64,000 nucleotides of DNA, taken from contig NZ_CP037858.1 in assembly GCF_006974125.1 (NCBI RefSeq), positions 1,798,001 through 1,862,000 on the forward strand, written 5' to 3'. The stretch is from Stenotrophomonas maltophilia. Lineage in GTDB: Bacteria; Pseudomonadota; Gammaproteobacteria; Xanthomonadales; Xanthomonadaceae. Both the position numbers and the translations under genes were made by a program. Below the pieces are notes generated by a model. It made no database searches and was not told where the DNA came from. It worked only from the letters and a program-made list of their open reading frames with translations. Below are positions 27,893-35,976 of this stretch, piece after piece (position 1 is the stretch's first letter; the number at the start of each line of letters is the position of its first letter).

Positions 27893-29080
27893 ATGAGCAC
27901 CCTGCCCCACACGCCGGGCTACAGCCGGCGCAGCCATGAAATCGCCCCGTTCCACGTGATGTCCCTGCTGGCCCGCGCGCAGGCGCTGGAACAGGCCGGC
28001 CACGACGTGATCCATCTGGAGATCGGCGAACCGGACTTCACCACCGCCGAACCGATCGTGCGTGCCGGACAGGCCGCACTGGCCGCCGGCCATACCCGCT
28101 ACACCGCTGCACGTGGCCTGCCGGCCCTGCGCCAGGCGATCAGCGGCTTCTATCGCAGCCACTACGGGCTGGATATCGACCCCGAGCGCATCCTGGTCAC
28201 CCCCGGCGGCTCCGGCGCGCTGCTGCTGGCCAGCAGCCTGCTGGTCGACCCCGGCCGCCACTGGCTGCTGGCCGATCCCGGCTATCCGTGCAACCGCCAT
28301 TTCCTGCGCCTCGTTGAAGGCGGCGCACAGCTGGTGCCGGTCGGCCCGGACACCGCCTACCAGCTCACACCGTCGCTGGTGGAACAGCATTGGAATGGCG
28401 ACAGCGTCGGCGCGCTGGTCGCCTCACCGGCCAACCCGACCGGCACCGTGTTGTCCGCCGAGGAACTGGCAGCACTGTCGAAGACCCTGCATGCGCGCGG
28501 CGGCCACCTGGTGGTGGACGAGATCTACCACGGCCTCACCTACGGATTGGATGCGCCCAGCGTGCTGCAGGTGGATGACAGCGCGTTCGTGCTGAACAGT
28601 TTCTCCAAGTACTTCGGCATGACCGGCTGGCGGTTGGGCTGGCTGGTGGCACCGCCGGCGGCGGTACCTGATCTGGAGAAGCTGGCGCAGAACCTGTACA
28701 TCAGCGCGTCGAGCATCGCCCAGCATGCCGCCCTCGCCTGTTTCAGCGAGGAAGCGATGGCGATCTTCGAGCAGCGTCGCGAAGCCTTCCGCCAGCGCCG
28801 CGACTTCCTGTTGCCGGCATTGCGTGAACTGGGCTTCCGCATCGAGGTTGAACCGCAGGGCGCGTTCTACCTTTACGCCGATGTCAGCGCATTCACCGAT
28901 GACGCGCAGGCGTTCTGCGCCCACTTCCTGGAAACCGAGCACGTGGCATTCACGCCGGGGCTGGATTTCGGCTTCCACCGTGCGAACCAGCACGTGCGGT
29001 TGGCCTACACGCAGGAAGTGCCGCGATTGCAGGAGGCGGTGGAGCGGATTGCGCGTGGGTTGAAAAGCTGGGGCGCCTGA
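27893..29080 (+). CDS. PLP-dependent class I/II aminotransferase
   Basis: Fold-type I aminotransferase of 395 aa. Seen: the substrate-arm segment L-E-I-G-E-P-D-F, R-Y-T-A-A-R-G, the S-P-A-N-P-T-G-T motif, D-E-I-Y-H-G-L for the PLP pyridine-binding Asp, and the Schiff-base Lys in S-F-S-K-Y-F-G-M-T-G-W-R. R-L-A-Y carries the C-terminal carboxylate-binding Arg. Substrate class (aromatic, alanine or branched) is unresolved. Start ATG at 27893; the long upstream frame is antisense to the oligopeptidase and is not coding. Confidence 0.9.
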   Translation: MSTLPHTPGYSRRSHEIAPFHVMSLLARAQALEQAGHDVIHLEIGEPDFTTAEPIVRAGQAALAAGHTRYTAARGLPALRQAISGFYRSHYGLDIDPERILVTPGGSGALLLASSLLVDPGRHWLLADPGYPCNRHFLRLVEGGAQLVPVGPDTAYQLTPSLVEQHWNGDSVGALVASPANPTGTVLSAEELAALSKTLHARGGHLVVDEIYHGLTYGLDAPSVLQVDDSAFVLNSFSKYFGMTGWRLGWLVAPPAAVPDLEKLAQNLYISASSIAQHAALACFSEEAMAIFEQRREAFRQRRDFLLPALRELGFRIEVEPQGAFYLYADVSAFTDDAQAFCAHFLETEHVAFTPGLDFGFHRANQHVRLAYTQEVPRLQEAVERIARGLKSWGA

Positions 29081-29097
29081 TCGCCTGGCGCGAACGG

Positions 29098-29176
29098 CAT
29101 CCACGCATGGCGTGGCTCTACTGGTAGATCCACGCCATGCGTGGCGTTCATGGGTAGATCCACGCCATGCGTGGAT
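29098..29176. repeat. Three SMAG-type palindromes (ATCCACGC/GCGTGGAT arms)
   Basis: Palindromes at 29098-29121 (reverse), 29124-29145 and 29154-29176 (forward, GTAG heads) between the aminotransferase stop and the terminator. A further member with the same arms occurs at 57484-57506. Confidence 0.85.
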
Positions 29177-29191
29177 ACGTGGCCCCAACAA

Positions 29192-29219
29192 AAAACGCCG
29201 CCCTGGTGGGCGGCGTTTT
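29192..29219. terminator. Bidirectional intrinsic terminator
   Basis: Stem AAAACGCCGCCC (29192-29203) with TGGT loop and the exact complement at 29208-29219, flanked by A and T runs. It serves the aminotransferase on the plus strand and the S9 peptidase on the minus strand. Confidence 0.9.
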
Positions 29220-29228
29220 CCGTTCTGC

Positions 29229-31325
29229 TTACTTGCCGCCCAACCGCTCCCACAGGAAGCTGTAGGCCAGCGCCGACATGTGTGCGGCCTGCGCGTTGTT
29301 GGCTGCGCCGCCGTGGCCACCTTCGATGTTCTCGTAGTAGGTCACATCCTTGCCGGCATCGATCATCTTCGCCGCCATCTTGCGGGCATGGCCCGGGTGC
29401 ACGCGGTCATCGCGGGTGGAGGTGGTGAACAGCACCGGCGGGTAGCTCTTCTTCGCATCGAACAGGTGGTACGGCGAGAAGGTCTTGATGAACTCCCAGT
29501 CGCTGGTGTCCGGGTTGCCATACTCGGCCATCCACGACGCACCGGCCAGCAGGTGGCTGTAGCGCTTCATGTCCAGCAGCGGCACCTGCACCACCACCGC
29601 ACCGAACAGCTCCGGGTACTGGGTCAGCATGTTGCCGGTCAGCAGGCCACCGTTGCTGCCGCCCTGCACGCCCAGGTGCTTGGCGCTGGTGATCTTGCGC
29701 TTGACCAGATCGCGTGCCACGGCGGCCATGTCTTCATAGGCCTTGTGGCGGTTCTGCTTCAGCGCCGCCTGGTGCCAGCGCGGTCCGTACTCGCCGCCGC
29801 CACGGATGTTGGCAACCACGTACACGCCGCCCTTCTCCAGCCAGGCGCGGCCCATGCCGCCGGAGTAGCCCGGGGTCAGCGAGATCTCGAAACCACCGTA
29901 GCCGTACAGCAGGGTCGGGTTGGAGCCGTCCAGCTTCATGGCCTTGTCGTGCACCACGAAGTACGGCACGCGGGTGCCGTCCTTGCTGGTGGCGAAGTGC
30001 TGCTCGATCACCTTGCCCTTGGCATCGAAGAAGGCCGGCATGGTCTTCAGCGTTTCCGGGGCCTGCCCGATCTCGGCCAGCGCCAGGGTGGTCGGGGTCA
30101 GGTAGTCGGTGGCGGTCAGCCACACCGCGTCGCTGTCGTTGCTGTCGACCGCGCCCACGCCCAGCGTGCCGAAGGCCGGCGCGCCGACGAAGCGGCTGGT
30201 CTGCCAGCCATTGGCGCCCGGAGTCAGCACCGACAGGCGGTTCTTGACGTCATCCAGCACGTTCAGCACCAGATGGCTCTTGGTCCAGGTGGCTCCGGCC
30301 AGCGAGGTGGTCGCGGTCGGGGTGAACAGCACGTCGAATTCGCGCTTGCCGGCCAGGAAGTCATCCAGCCGGGTCGCCAGCAGCGAACCGGACGCATAGG
30401 TCTTGCCACCCACGGTCCACGGATCCCGCAGTTCCAGGGTCAGCCACTGCTTGTGCAGGCCCTTCTCGGCCGAGTTCGGCGCGTCGATCTTGGTCAGCGT
30501 GCCATCGTCGCCACGCAGGTAGATCTCGTTGTTGTAGAACGCCAGCGTGCGGCTGACCAGGTTGCGTTCGAAGCCCGGGGTGTCATCGTGCATCGCCGCG
30601 ATGTACATGTCTTCCGGCTTGCCTTCATACACCACGCTGGCGGAGGCCATCGGCGTACCACGCTTCCACAGCTTGGCCACGCGCGGGTAGCCGGAGGTGG
30701 TCATCGAGCCGGCACCGAAGTCGGTGTAGACGAACACGGTATCGCGATCGATCCAGTTCAGGCCGCCCTTCGACTCGGGACGGAAGAAGCCGTCCTTGAT
30801 CCAGCTCTTGCTGGACAGATCGAATTCGCGGGTGACGTCGGCATCGGCACCGCCGCGCGACAGCGCGATCAGGCAGCGGCTGTAGTCCGGGCGCAGGCAG
30901 TCGGCACCGTGCCAGACCCAGTTCTCGCCCTCGGCCTTGTTCAGCGCATCCAGGTCGAGCACGGTTTCCCACTGCGGCGAGGCCTTGCGGTACTCGGCCA
31001 GCGTAGTGCGCCGCCACAGGCCGCGTTCGTGCTGCTGGTCCTTCCAGAAGTTGTAGTAGTAGTCGCCGATCTTCTGCACGGCGGGAATCTTGGCGTCGGA
31101 GTCGAGCACCTCGCGGATGCTGGTCTCCATCTGCTTGAAGGCCGGGGTCTGCGCAAGGCGCGCTTCGGACTTGGCGTTCTGTTCCTTGACCCAGGACAGC
31201 GGCTTGTCGCCGGTGACGTCCTCCAGCCAGGCGTAGCGATCGGTGTCTTCAGCAGCCACGGCGGTCCCCACCGAGGCAGCGGTCATCATGCCGGCCAACA
31301 GGCAGGCGGAAGCGAGTCGAGACAT
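29229..31325 (-). CDS. Secreted prolyl oligopeptidase (S9A)
   Basis: Serine peptidase of 698 aa, probably cleaving short peptides after proline in the periplasm or outside. The signal peptide (about residues 1-24) ends T-A-V-A-A. The N-terminal helical segment and propeller reach about residue 425. The catalytic domain has Ser557 in G-G-S-N-G-G, Asp about 639 in R-D-D-R-V-H-P and His671 in E-G-G-H-G-G. The second exported S9 enzyme in this stretch; the two are not close copies and differ in the Asp-loop type. Confidence 0.93.
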   Translation of the reverse strand: MSRLASACLLAGMMTAASVGTAVAAEDTDRYAWLEDVTGDKPLSWVKEQNAKSEARLAQTPAFKQMETSIREVLDSDAKIPAVQKIGDYYYNFWKDQQHERGLWRRTTLAEYRKASPQWETVLDLDALNKAEGENWVWHGADCLRPDYSRCLIALSRGGADADVTREFDLSSKSWIKDGFFRPESKGGLNWIDRDTVFVYTDFGAGSMTTSGYPRVAKLWKRGTPMASASVVYEGKPEDMYIAAMHDDTPGFERNLVSRTLAFYNNEIYLRGDDGTLTKIDAPNSAEKGLHKQWLTLELRDPWTVGGKTYASGSLLATRLDDFLAGKREFDVLFTPTATTSLAGATWTKSHLVLNVLDDVKNRLSVLTPGANGWQTSRFVGAPAFGTLGVGAVDSNDSDAVWLTATDYLTPTTLALAEIGQAPETLKTMPAFFDAKGKVIEQHFATSKDGTRVPYFVVHDKAMKLDGSNPTLLYGYGGFEISLTPGYSGGMGRAWLEKGGVYVVANIRGGGEYGPRWHQAALKQNRHKAYEDMAAVARDLVKRKITSAKHLGVQGGSNGGLLTGNMLTQYPELFGAVVVQVPLLDMKRYSHLLAGASWMAEYGNPDTSDWEFIKTFSPYHLFDAKKSYPPVLFTTSTRDDRVHPGHARKMAAKMIDAGKDVTYYENIEGGHGGAANNAQAAHMSALAYSFLWERLGGK

Positions 31326-31394
31326 TGCAGCTCCAGGCAGTCATAAGCCGTGGAACGCTAGCATGGATCGCTGCAGCCGCCCCCGTGTCGAAGG

Positions 31395-31721
31395 TCAGGC
31401 CGTGGCCGCAGCGCCACGACGGCGACGGGGTGTCCCGCCGGCGCGACGACGGGCCTGTCCACCGGTACGCCGGGCCAGCCGCAGCCACGACAGTCCCGGC
31501 AGCGGGAAGCGCAGCAGCGCCCACCAGGCCACCAGCGGCATGCCCACCAGCCACATCGGCAACCAACCCAGCCAGGCGCTGCTGCCGCGCGCGGCTGGCC
31601 AGACCAGCACCAGCGCCAGGCCGGCCAGCGCCACCTGCCGCACGCTGCGCAGCAGGCGTGGATCGGCGCGTTCAATGATGACGCGTTCAGTTGCAGGGCG
31701 ACGAGCGGAACGTGCGTTCAT
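31395..31721 (-). CDS. Small membrane protein (108 aa)
   Basis: Protein of 108 aa with two hydrophobic segments (about residues 28-45 and 52-72) and a strongly basic C-terminal tail (R-R-T-G-G-Q-A-R-R-R, R-R-R-R-G). GGAG lies 8 bp before the ATG at 31721. The family is not recognised. Divergent from the lipocalin gene across about 127 bp. Confidence 0.6.
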   Translation of the reverse strand: MNARSARRPATERVIIERADPRLLRSVRQVALAGLALVLVWPAARGSSAWLGWLPMWLVGMPLVAWWALLRFPLPGLSWLRLARRTGGQARRRAGGTPRRRRGAAATA

Positions 31722-31848
31722 GGGGCTTCTCCGGTGGACAATGCAACACAGCTTGGGCAAGGGCCTTCTCACAGGTTGCGACACCATTGACGGATCGCGT
31801 GCACACAGTCGACCATGCGCGTGCAAGCCCACTGGAGCCCGCTCCCGC

Positions 31849-32451
31849 ATGACTTCGATCCGCCCGCTCTGCGCCGCGCTGCTGGCCCTTTCCCTGGCCG
31901 GCCCCGCAGTGGCCGCCAGTGAGCCGCCGTCGCCCCATACCAGCACCTCTGGTGCAGCTGCCCTGGACGCACCGATCGACCTGAAGCGCTTCATGGGCAC
32001 CTGGTATGTGATCGGCCGCGTGCCGAACTTCATCGAACGTGGCCATGTCGCCAGCGTCAACGAGTACGAGCTGCGCGACGCGCACAAGGTCGGCATCACC
32101 TACCGCTACCGTGATGGCTTCGGCGAACCACTGCAGGAAGTGCGCGCGCGAGCCAGCGTCGACCCGGACAGCGGCAACCACGGCTGGCGTACCTGGTTCT
32201 ACCGCGTCGTGCCGACCCATTCGCGGGTACTGGAAGTGGCGCCGGATTATTCCTGGGCGCTGATCGGCTACCCCGGCCGTGAGATGGCCTGGATCTTCTC
32301 GCGCACGCCGGACATGGACAAGGCGCTGTACAAAGAGCTGGCCGAACGCCTGCGCGACGAGTACGGCGTGAACACCGACAAGCTCAAGCGCGTGCCGCAG
32401 CACCCGGAGCAGGTTGGCAAGCTGGGTTACGAAGTACCGAACGTGCGTTGA
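31849..32451 (+). CDS. Bacterial lipocalin (Blc-like), soluble form
   Basis: Lipid-binding beta-barrel protein of 200 aa. The lipocalin signature is F-M-G-T-W-Y-V-I-G-R-V-P-N near residue 48, followed by Y-x-Y-R-D-G-F and a conserved W-x-x-W-F-Y segment. E. coli Blc is an outer-membrane lipoprotein; here the signal peptide ends A-G-P-A-V-A-A-S with no lipobox Cys, so the protein is probably periplasmic and soluble. Start ATG at 31849 is set by the signal peptide. The likely role is storage or repair of membrane lipids under stress (family knowledge). Confidence 0.9.
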   Translation: MTSIRPLCAALLALSLAGPAVAASEPPSPHTSTSGAAALDAPIDLKRFMGTWYVIGRVPNFIERGHVASVNEYELRDAHKVGITYRYRDGFGEPLQEVRARASVDPDSGNHGWRTWFYRVVPTHSRVLEVAPDYSWALIGYPGREMAWIFSRTPDMDKALYKELAERLRDEYGVNTDKLKRVPQHPEQVGKLGYEVPNVR

Positions 32452-32462
32452 CCGCACGTGGG

Positions 32463-32517
32463 ATTGCCGGCCAGCGGCCGGCACTACCCGAATGAGATGC
32501 CGGGCACCGCCCGGCAT
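32463..32517. repeat. SMAG palindrome plus GCCGGGC hairpin
   Basis: A CCGGCC-type SMAG at 32463-32487 and a hairpin ATGCCGGGC (32497-32505) / GCCCGGCAT (32509-32517) between the convergent lipocalin and metI genes. The hairpin ends 5 bp from the metI stop and may end both transcripts, though no U-tract is present. Confidence 0.75.
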
Positions 32518-32521
32518 TCTG

Positions 32522-33211
32522 TTATCTGCGGCTGTAATGCGCGACCAGGCGGTCGCCGAGCATCTGCAGCAGTTGTACCAGGATCAGCAGCAGGACCACC
32601 GTGACCAAGGCCACGTCGGTGTGCGAGCGCTGGTAGCCATCGCGGAACGCCAGGTCGCCGAGGCCACCGGAACCGATCGCGCCGCCCATGGCGGTGAAAC
32701 CGATCAGCGCGACGGTGGTGACCGTCGCACCGGCAATCAGGCCGGGGCGCGCTTCGGGCAGCAGCACGCGGGTGACCAGCTGCCAGGTGGTGGCGCCCAT
32801 CGCCTGGGTCGCCTCGATCACGCCCCGGTCGACTTCACGCAGTGCGGTCTCGACCAGGCGCGCGTAGAACGGCGCGGCACCGATCACCAGCGGCACGATC
32901 GCACCACGCACGCCCAGCGACGTCCCCATCAGGAACAGGGTGACCGGAATCAGCACGATCATCAGAATGATGAAAGGCACTGAACGCAGCAGGTTCACCA
33001 CCAACGCCAGCACGCCATAGGCGAATGGACGGCGCTTCATCTGCGGTGCACCAAACAGGTACAGCAGCACGCCCAAGGGCAGGCCGATGGCCAGGGTCAG
33101 CGGCAGCGAACCCAGCAGCATCAGCAGCGTGTCGATGGTGGCCTGGCCGATGTCCGCCCACTTGCCCGCATCCAGGTGGCGGAAGAAGCCGCCGGCAGTA
33201 GCGATGATCAT
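32522..33211 (-). CDS. metI: Methionine ABC transporter permease MetI
   Basis: Inner-membrane permease of 229 aa with about five membrane helices. The EAA loop that docks to the ATPase reads [12 protein letters not shown], and the family-typical [18 protein letters not shown] follows. The start overlaps the metN stop by 4 bp (ATGA). metQ, the substrate-binding lipoprotein that usually follows, is not present here. Confidence 0.93.
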   Translation of the reverse strand: MIIATAGGFFRHLDAGKWADIGQATIDTLLMLLGSLPLTLAIGLPLGVLLYLFGAPQMKRRPFAYGVLALVVNLLRSVPFIILMIVLIPVTLFLMGTSLGVRGAIVPLVIGAAPFYARLVETALREVDRGVIEATQAMGATTWQLVTRVLLPEARPGLIAGATVTTVALIGFTAMGGAIGSGGLGDLAFRDGYQRSHTDVALVTVVLLLILVQLLQMLGDRLVAHYSRR

Positions 33212-34215
33212 CGACGCAGTTCCTCAACATGCACGCCGGCGGCCACGAACGCGGCCTGCGCGGCGGACTGGTCGCCGCCCACCAGGGCAACCACCAGCTG
33301 GCCATACGGGGTGTCCTTGATCCGGTCGATACGGCCGGACAGGATGTTGTAGTCGACCCCGGTCTCGCGCGCGACGCTGCCGAGCAGCGGTTCGTAGGTG
33401 TCGCCACCCAGGAAGGTCAGCCGCACGATGCGGCCCCCGACGGCATCGAAATCGCGGTGCAGCGTGCCCTCGTCCACATGCTCCGATTCGCTGACGAAAC
33501 GGCGCGTGGTCGGGTGCTGCGGGTGCAGGAACACCCGGGTGACCGGCCCGGTCTCGACCATCTGGCCGGCGTCGAGTACCGCGACGCGGTCGCAGACGCG
33601 GCGGATCACATCCATCTCGTGGGTGATCAGCACGATGGTCAGGCCCAGCTCGCGATTGATCTTCGACAGCAGCGAAAGCACCGATGCGGTGGTCTGCGGG
33701 TCGAGTGCACTGGTCGCCTCGTCGCACAGCAGGATCTGCGGGCGCGTTGCCAGCGCGCGGGCGATGCCGACGCGCTGCTTCTGGCCACCGGACAGCTGTG
33801 CCGGGTACTTCTGCGCGTGCGTTTCGAGGCCAACGGTCTGCAGCAGCTCGGCCACACGCGCATCGATCTCCGCTTTCGGCGTGCCGGCCAGCTCCAGCGG
33901 GAAGGCGACGTTGCCCGCCACCGTGCGCGAAGACAGCAGGTTGAAGTGCTGGAAGATCATGCCGATGCGCCTGCGCAGCGCGCGCAGGCCGTCCGCGTCC
34001 AGTGCAGTGACATCCTCACCGCCGATCAGAAGACGGCCACCGCTGGGCTCTTCCAGGCGGTTGATCATGCGGATCAGGGTCGACTTGCCGGCGCCGGAAT
34101 GGCCGATGATGCCGAAGACCTCACCGGCTTCGATGGTCAGGTCCAGCGGTTGCAGCGCGCTGACTTCGCGACCGGCAACGGCATAGGATTTGTGCAGGCG
34201 CTGGAACTCGATCAC
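33208..34215 (-). CDS. metN: Methionine ABC transporter ATPase MetN
   Basis: ATPase of the D/L-methionine importer, 335 aa. Walker A is G-H-S-G-A-G-K-S-T (about residues 38-46), the ABC signature L-S-G-G-Q-K-Q-R, Walker [13 protein letters not shown]. The C-terminal NIL/ACT-like domain (about 260-335), which senses cytoplasmic methionine and inhibits transport, is present. The preceding 179-bp gap contains an AT-rich island and a GGGGTC-type hairpin; no MetJ box is seen. Confidence 0.94.
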   Translation of the reverse strand: MIEFQRLHKSYAVAGREVSALQPLDLTIEAGEVFGIIGHSGAGKSTLIRMINRLEEPSGGRLLIGGEDVTALDADGLRALRRRIGMIFQHFNLLSSRTVAGNVAFPLELAGTPKAEIDARVAELLQTVGLETHAQKYPAQLSGGQKQRVGIARALATRPQILLCDEATSALDPQTTASVLSLLSKINRELGLTIVLITHEMDVIRRVCDRVAVLDAGQMVETGPVTRVFLHPQHPTTRRFVSESEHVDEGTLHRDFDAVGGRIVRLTFLGGDTYEPLLGSVARETGVDYNILSGRIDRIKDTPYGQLVVALVGGDQSAAQAAFVAAGVHVEELRR

Positions 34216-34295
34216 GGGCGTGGCTCACCGGCTGGGTGACGGAAGGGGGCGTGCAGCCTACCAGCGCCGGCGCTCGCGCGCCCGCGCCATGGGCC

Positions 34296-34321
34296 AGAAT
34301 GTTATTCCTTTTGGTTCTAAG
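34296..34321 (-). promoter_or_regulatory. AT-rich island upstream of metN (probable promoter/operator)
   Basis: A 26-bp AT-rich stretch in otherwise GC-rich DNA, 80 bp upstream of metN. It contains GAAT-GTT-ATTC and an outer AGAA/TTCT dyad. It probably includes the metNI promoter or a regulator site; no exact -35/-10 pair with good spacing can be named. Confidence 0.4.
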
Positions 34322-34344
34322 ACGCCCGCACCGACGCATTGGCC

Positions 34345-34375
34345 GGGGTCGGATCCCCGCAGGGGCTCTGACCCC
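34345..34375. repeat. GGGGTC...GACCCC inverted repeat, copy 2
   Basis: GGGGTC, CCCC, GCA loop, GGGG and GACCCC form a compact hairpin between metN and the EamA gene. Same family as 27765-27802. Confidence 0.75.
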
Positions 34376-34394
34376 ATTCCCTGACCCAACCGGC

Positions 34395-35291
34395 TCAGGG
34401 ATGATCCAGCGGCTTCGGCGGCTGTACCCGGTTCAGGCGCTCGCGATGCAGCAGATACAGGCCTGAGGCCACGATGATCGCCGCACCCACCCAGGTGTAG
34501 CCGTCCGGCAGCTGGCCCCAGAAGGCCAGGTCCCAACCGATCACCCAGACCAGGCCGCTGTACTCCAACGGCGCGATCATCGACGCCTCGCCCAGCTGGA
34601 AGGCCTTGGTCAGGGCGATCTGGCCCAGTGCCCCGGCCAGGCCCATGCCGGCGATCAGCGGCGCATGCGCCAGCTGCAGCGGTACCCAGCCGGGAAGGGC
34701 CAGCAGGCCCGCGCCGATCGCCATGATCACCAGGAACCAGACCACCATCGACTGCGAAGTATCCGTGCGGGTCAGCAGGCTGACGGTGATCGCGGCCACG
34801 GCATAGGCGGTGGCGGCGGCCAGCACCATCAGCCCCGGCACCGAGATGAAGCCATCCACGCCGGGCCGCAGCACCACCAGCACGCCGATCAGGCCGATGC
34901 CGATGGCGACCCAGCGCCGCGGCCCGACCCGTTCACCGAGCAGCGGCACCGAGAGTGCAGCGATCAACAGCGGAGCAACGAAATAGATGGTGTAGGCGGT
35001 GGACAGCGGCAGGTCGCGCAGGGCGAACACGAAGCAGCCGATCATCGCCATGCCCAGCGCGCCGCGCAGCAGGTGCAGGCCCCAACGCCGCGGCACCAGC
35101 GAGCGCGGGCCGGCACTGACCAGCACCCAGACCAGCACGAACGGCAACGAGGCCGCGCCGCGCAGGAAGGTCACTTCCAGGGTGGGATAGCTGGCCGACA
35201 ACTGCTTCATGCCAGCGTCCATCAGCGAGAAACAGGCGACCGCAGCGACCATCCAGGCCACCGCACGCGAAGGGGAGCGTTGCACGTTCAT
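34395..35291 (-). CDS. EamA/DMT-family transporter
   Basis: Inner-membrane protein of 298 aa with ten hydrophobic segments arranged as two EamA repeats (about residues 10-140 and 150-285). Typical features are F-L-R-G in the first repeat, the first-repeat end Y-F-V-A-P-L-L-I-A, and the second-repeat E-Y-S-G-L-V-W-V-I-G. Members export amino acids, nucleosides or other metabolites; the substrate is unknown. Divergent from yajQ with 91 bp between. Confidence 0.9.
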   Translation of the reverse strand: MNVQRSPSRAVAWMVAAVACFSLMDAGMKQLSASYPTLEVTFLRGAASLPFVLVWVLVSAGPRSLVPRRWGLHLLRGALGMAMIGCFVFALRDLPLSTAYTIYFVAPLLIAALSVPLLGERVGPRRWVAIGIGLIGVLVVLRPGVDGFISVPGLMVLAAATAYAVAAITVSLLTRTDTSQSMVVWFLVIMAIGAGLLALPGWVPLQLAHAPLIAGMGLAGALGQIALTKAFQLGEASMIAPLEYSGLVWVIGWDLAFWGQLPDGYTWVGAAIIVASGLYLLHRERLNRVQPPKPLDHP

Positions 35292-35382
35292 GGCCCATTA
35301 TCGCCGACCGCGCGCCCCGCTGGGCGCCGGGCATGGGCGCCGCGATAGAATGGTGACCACTGAATTCTGCGGAGCCACGCCC

Positions 35383-35865
35383 ATGCCTTCCTTCGACGTC
35401 GTGTCCGAAGTCGACACCCACGAGCTGACCAACGCCATCGACCAGGCCAACCGTGAACTGGCCACCCGCTTCGACTTCAAGGGCGTGGACGCAAAGTTCG
35501 AGCGCGACGGCGATGTCATCAACCAGTTCGCGCCGACCGAATTCCAGCTCAAGCAGATGAACGACATCCTCCGCGCACGCCTGGCCGCACGCGGCATTGA
35601 TGTGCTCAGCCTGGAGTTCGGCGACATCGAGACCAACCTGGCCCAGGCCCGGCAGAAGATCACCGTCAAGCAGGGTATCGAGCAGAAGATCGCCAAGAAG
35701 ATCGCGGCCGCCCTGAAGGACGCCAAGCTCAAGGTGGAAAGCCAGATCAACGGCGACAAGCTGCGCGTGCAGGGCAAGAAGCGCGACGACCTGCAGGACG
35801 CCATCGCCGTGCTGAAGGCCGGCAAGTTCGAGCTGCCGCTGCAGTTCAACAATTTCCGCGATTGA
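35383..35865 (+). CDS. yajQ: YajQ-family nucleotide-binding protein (cyclic di-GMP effector type)
   Basis: Cytoplasmic protein of 160 aa with two ferredoxin-like domains. The start M-P-S-F-D-V-V-S-E-V-D and the R-F-D-F-K-G segment are hallmarks. In the related Xanthomonas campestris, YajQ (XC_3703) binds cyclic di-GMP and works with a LysR regulator in virulence and biofilm control. A TAGAAT -10-like hexamer is at 35346 and the start at 35383 follows CGGAG. Confidence 0.95.
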   Translation: MPSFDVVSEVDTHELTNAIDQANRELATRFDFKGVDAKFERDGDVINQFAPTEFQLKQMNDILRARLAARGIDVLSLEFGDIETNLAQARQKITVKQGIEQKIAKKIAAALKDAKLKVESQINGDKLRVQGKKRDDLQDAIAVLKAGKFELPLQFNNFRD

Positions 35866-35873
35866 TGACCCGC

Positions 35874-35966
35874 CGCCGGGCATGGCCCGGCGCTACCGGG
35901 ATGGCGCGCGACTGATGACCCGGCGCGCCCCCGGCCTGCAACGGTAGCGCCGGGCCATGCCCGGCG
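35874..35966. repeat. Inverted pair of SMAG-type palindromes (GCCGGGC arms)
   Basis: Palindromes at 35874-35896 (reverse) and 35944-35966 (forward GTAG), about 47 bp apart, between the convergent yajQ and AcoR-like genes. The pair could fold into one long hairpin. Confidence 0.8.
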
Positions 35967-35976
35967 GACTGCCCGC

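Noticed and set aside
29112..31346. 744-codon plus-strand frame
   Set aside because: Mirror frame of the prolyl oligopeptidase; no family features, typical of GC-rich antisense frames.
34216..34394. MetJ box or SAM riboswitch upstream of metN
   Set aside because: No AGACGTCT-type tandem boxes and no conserved riboswitch core were found.
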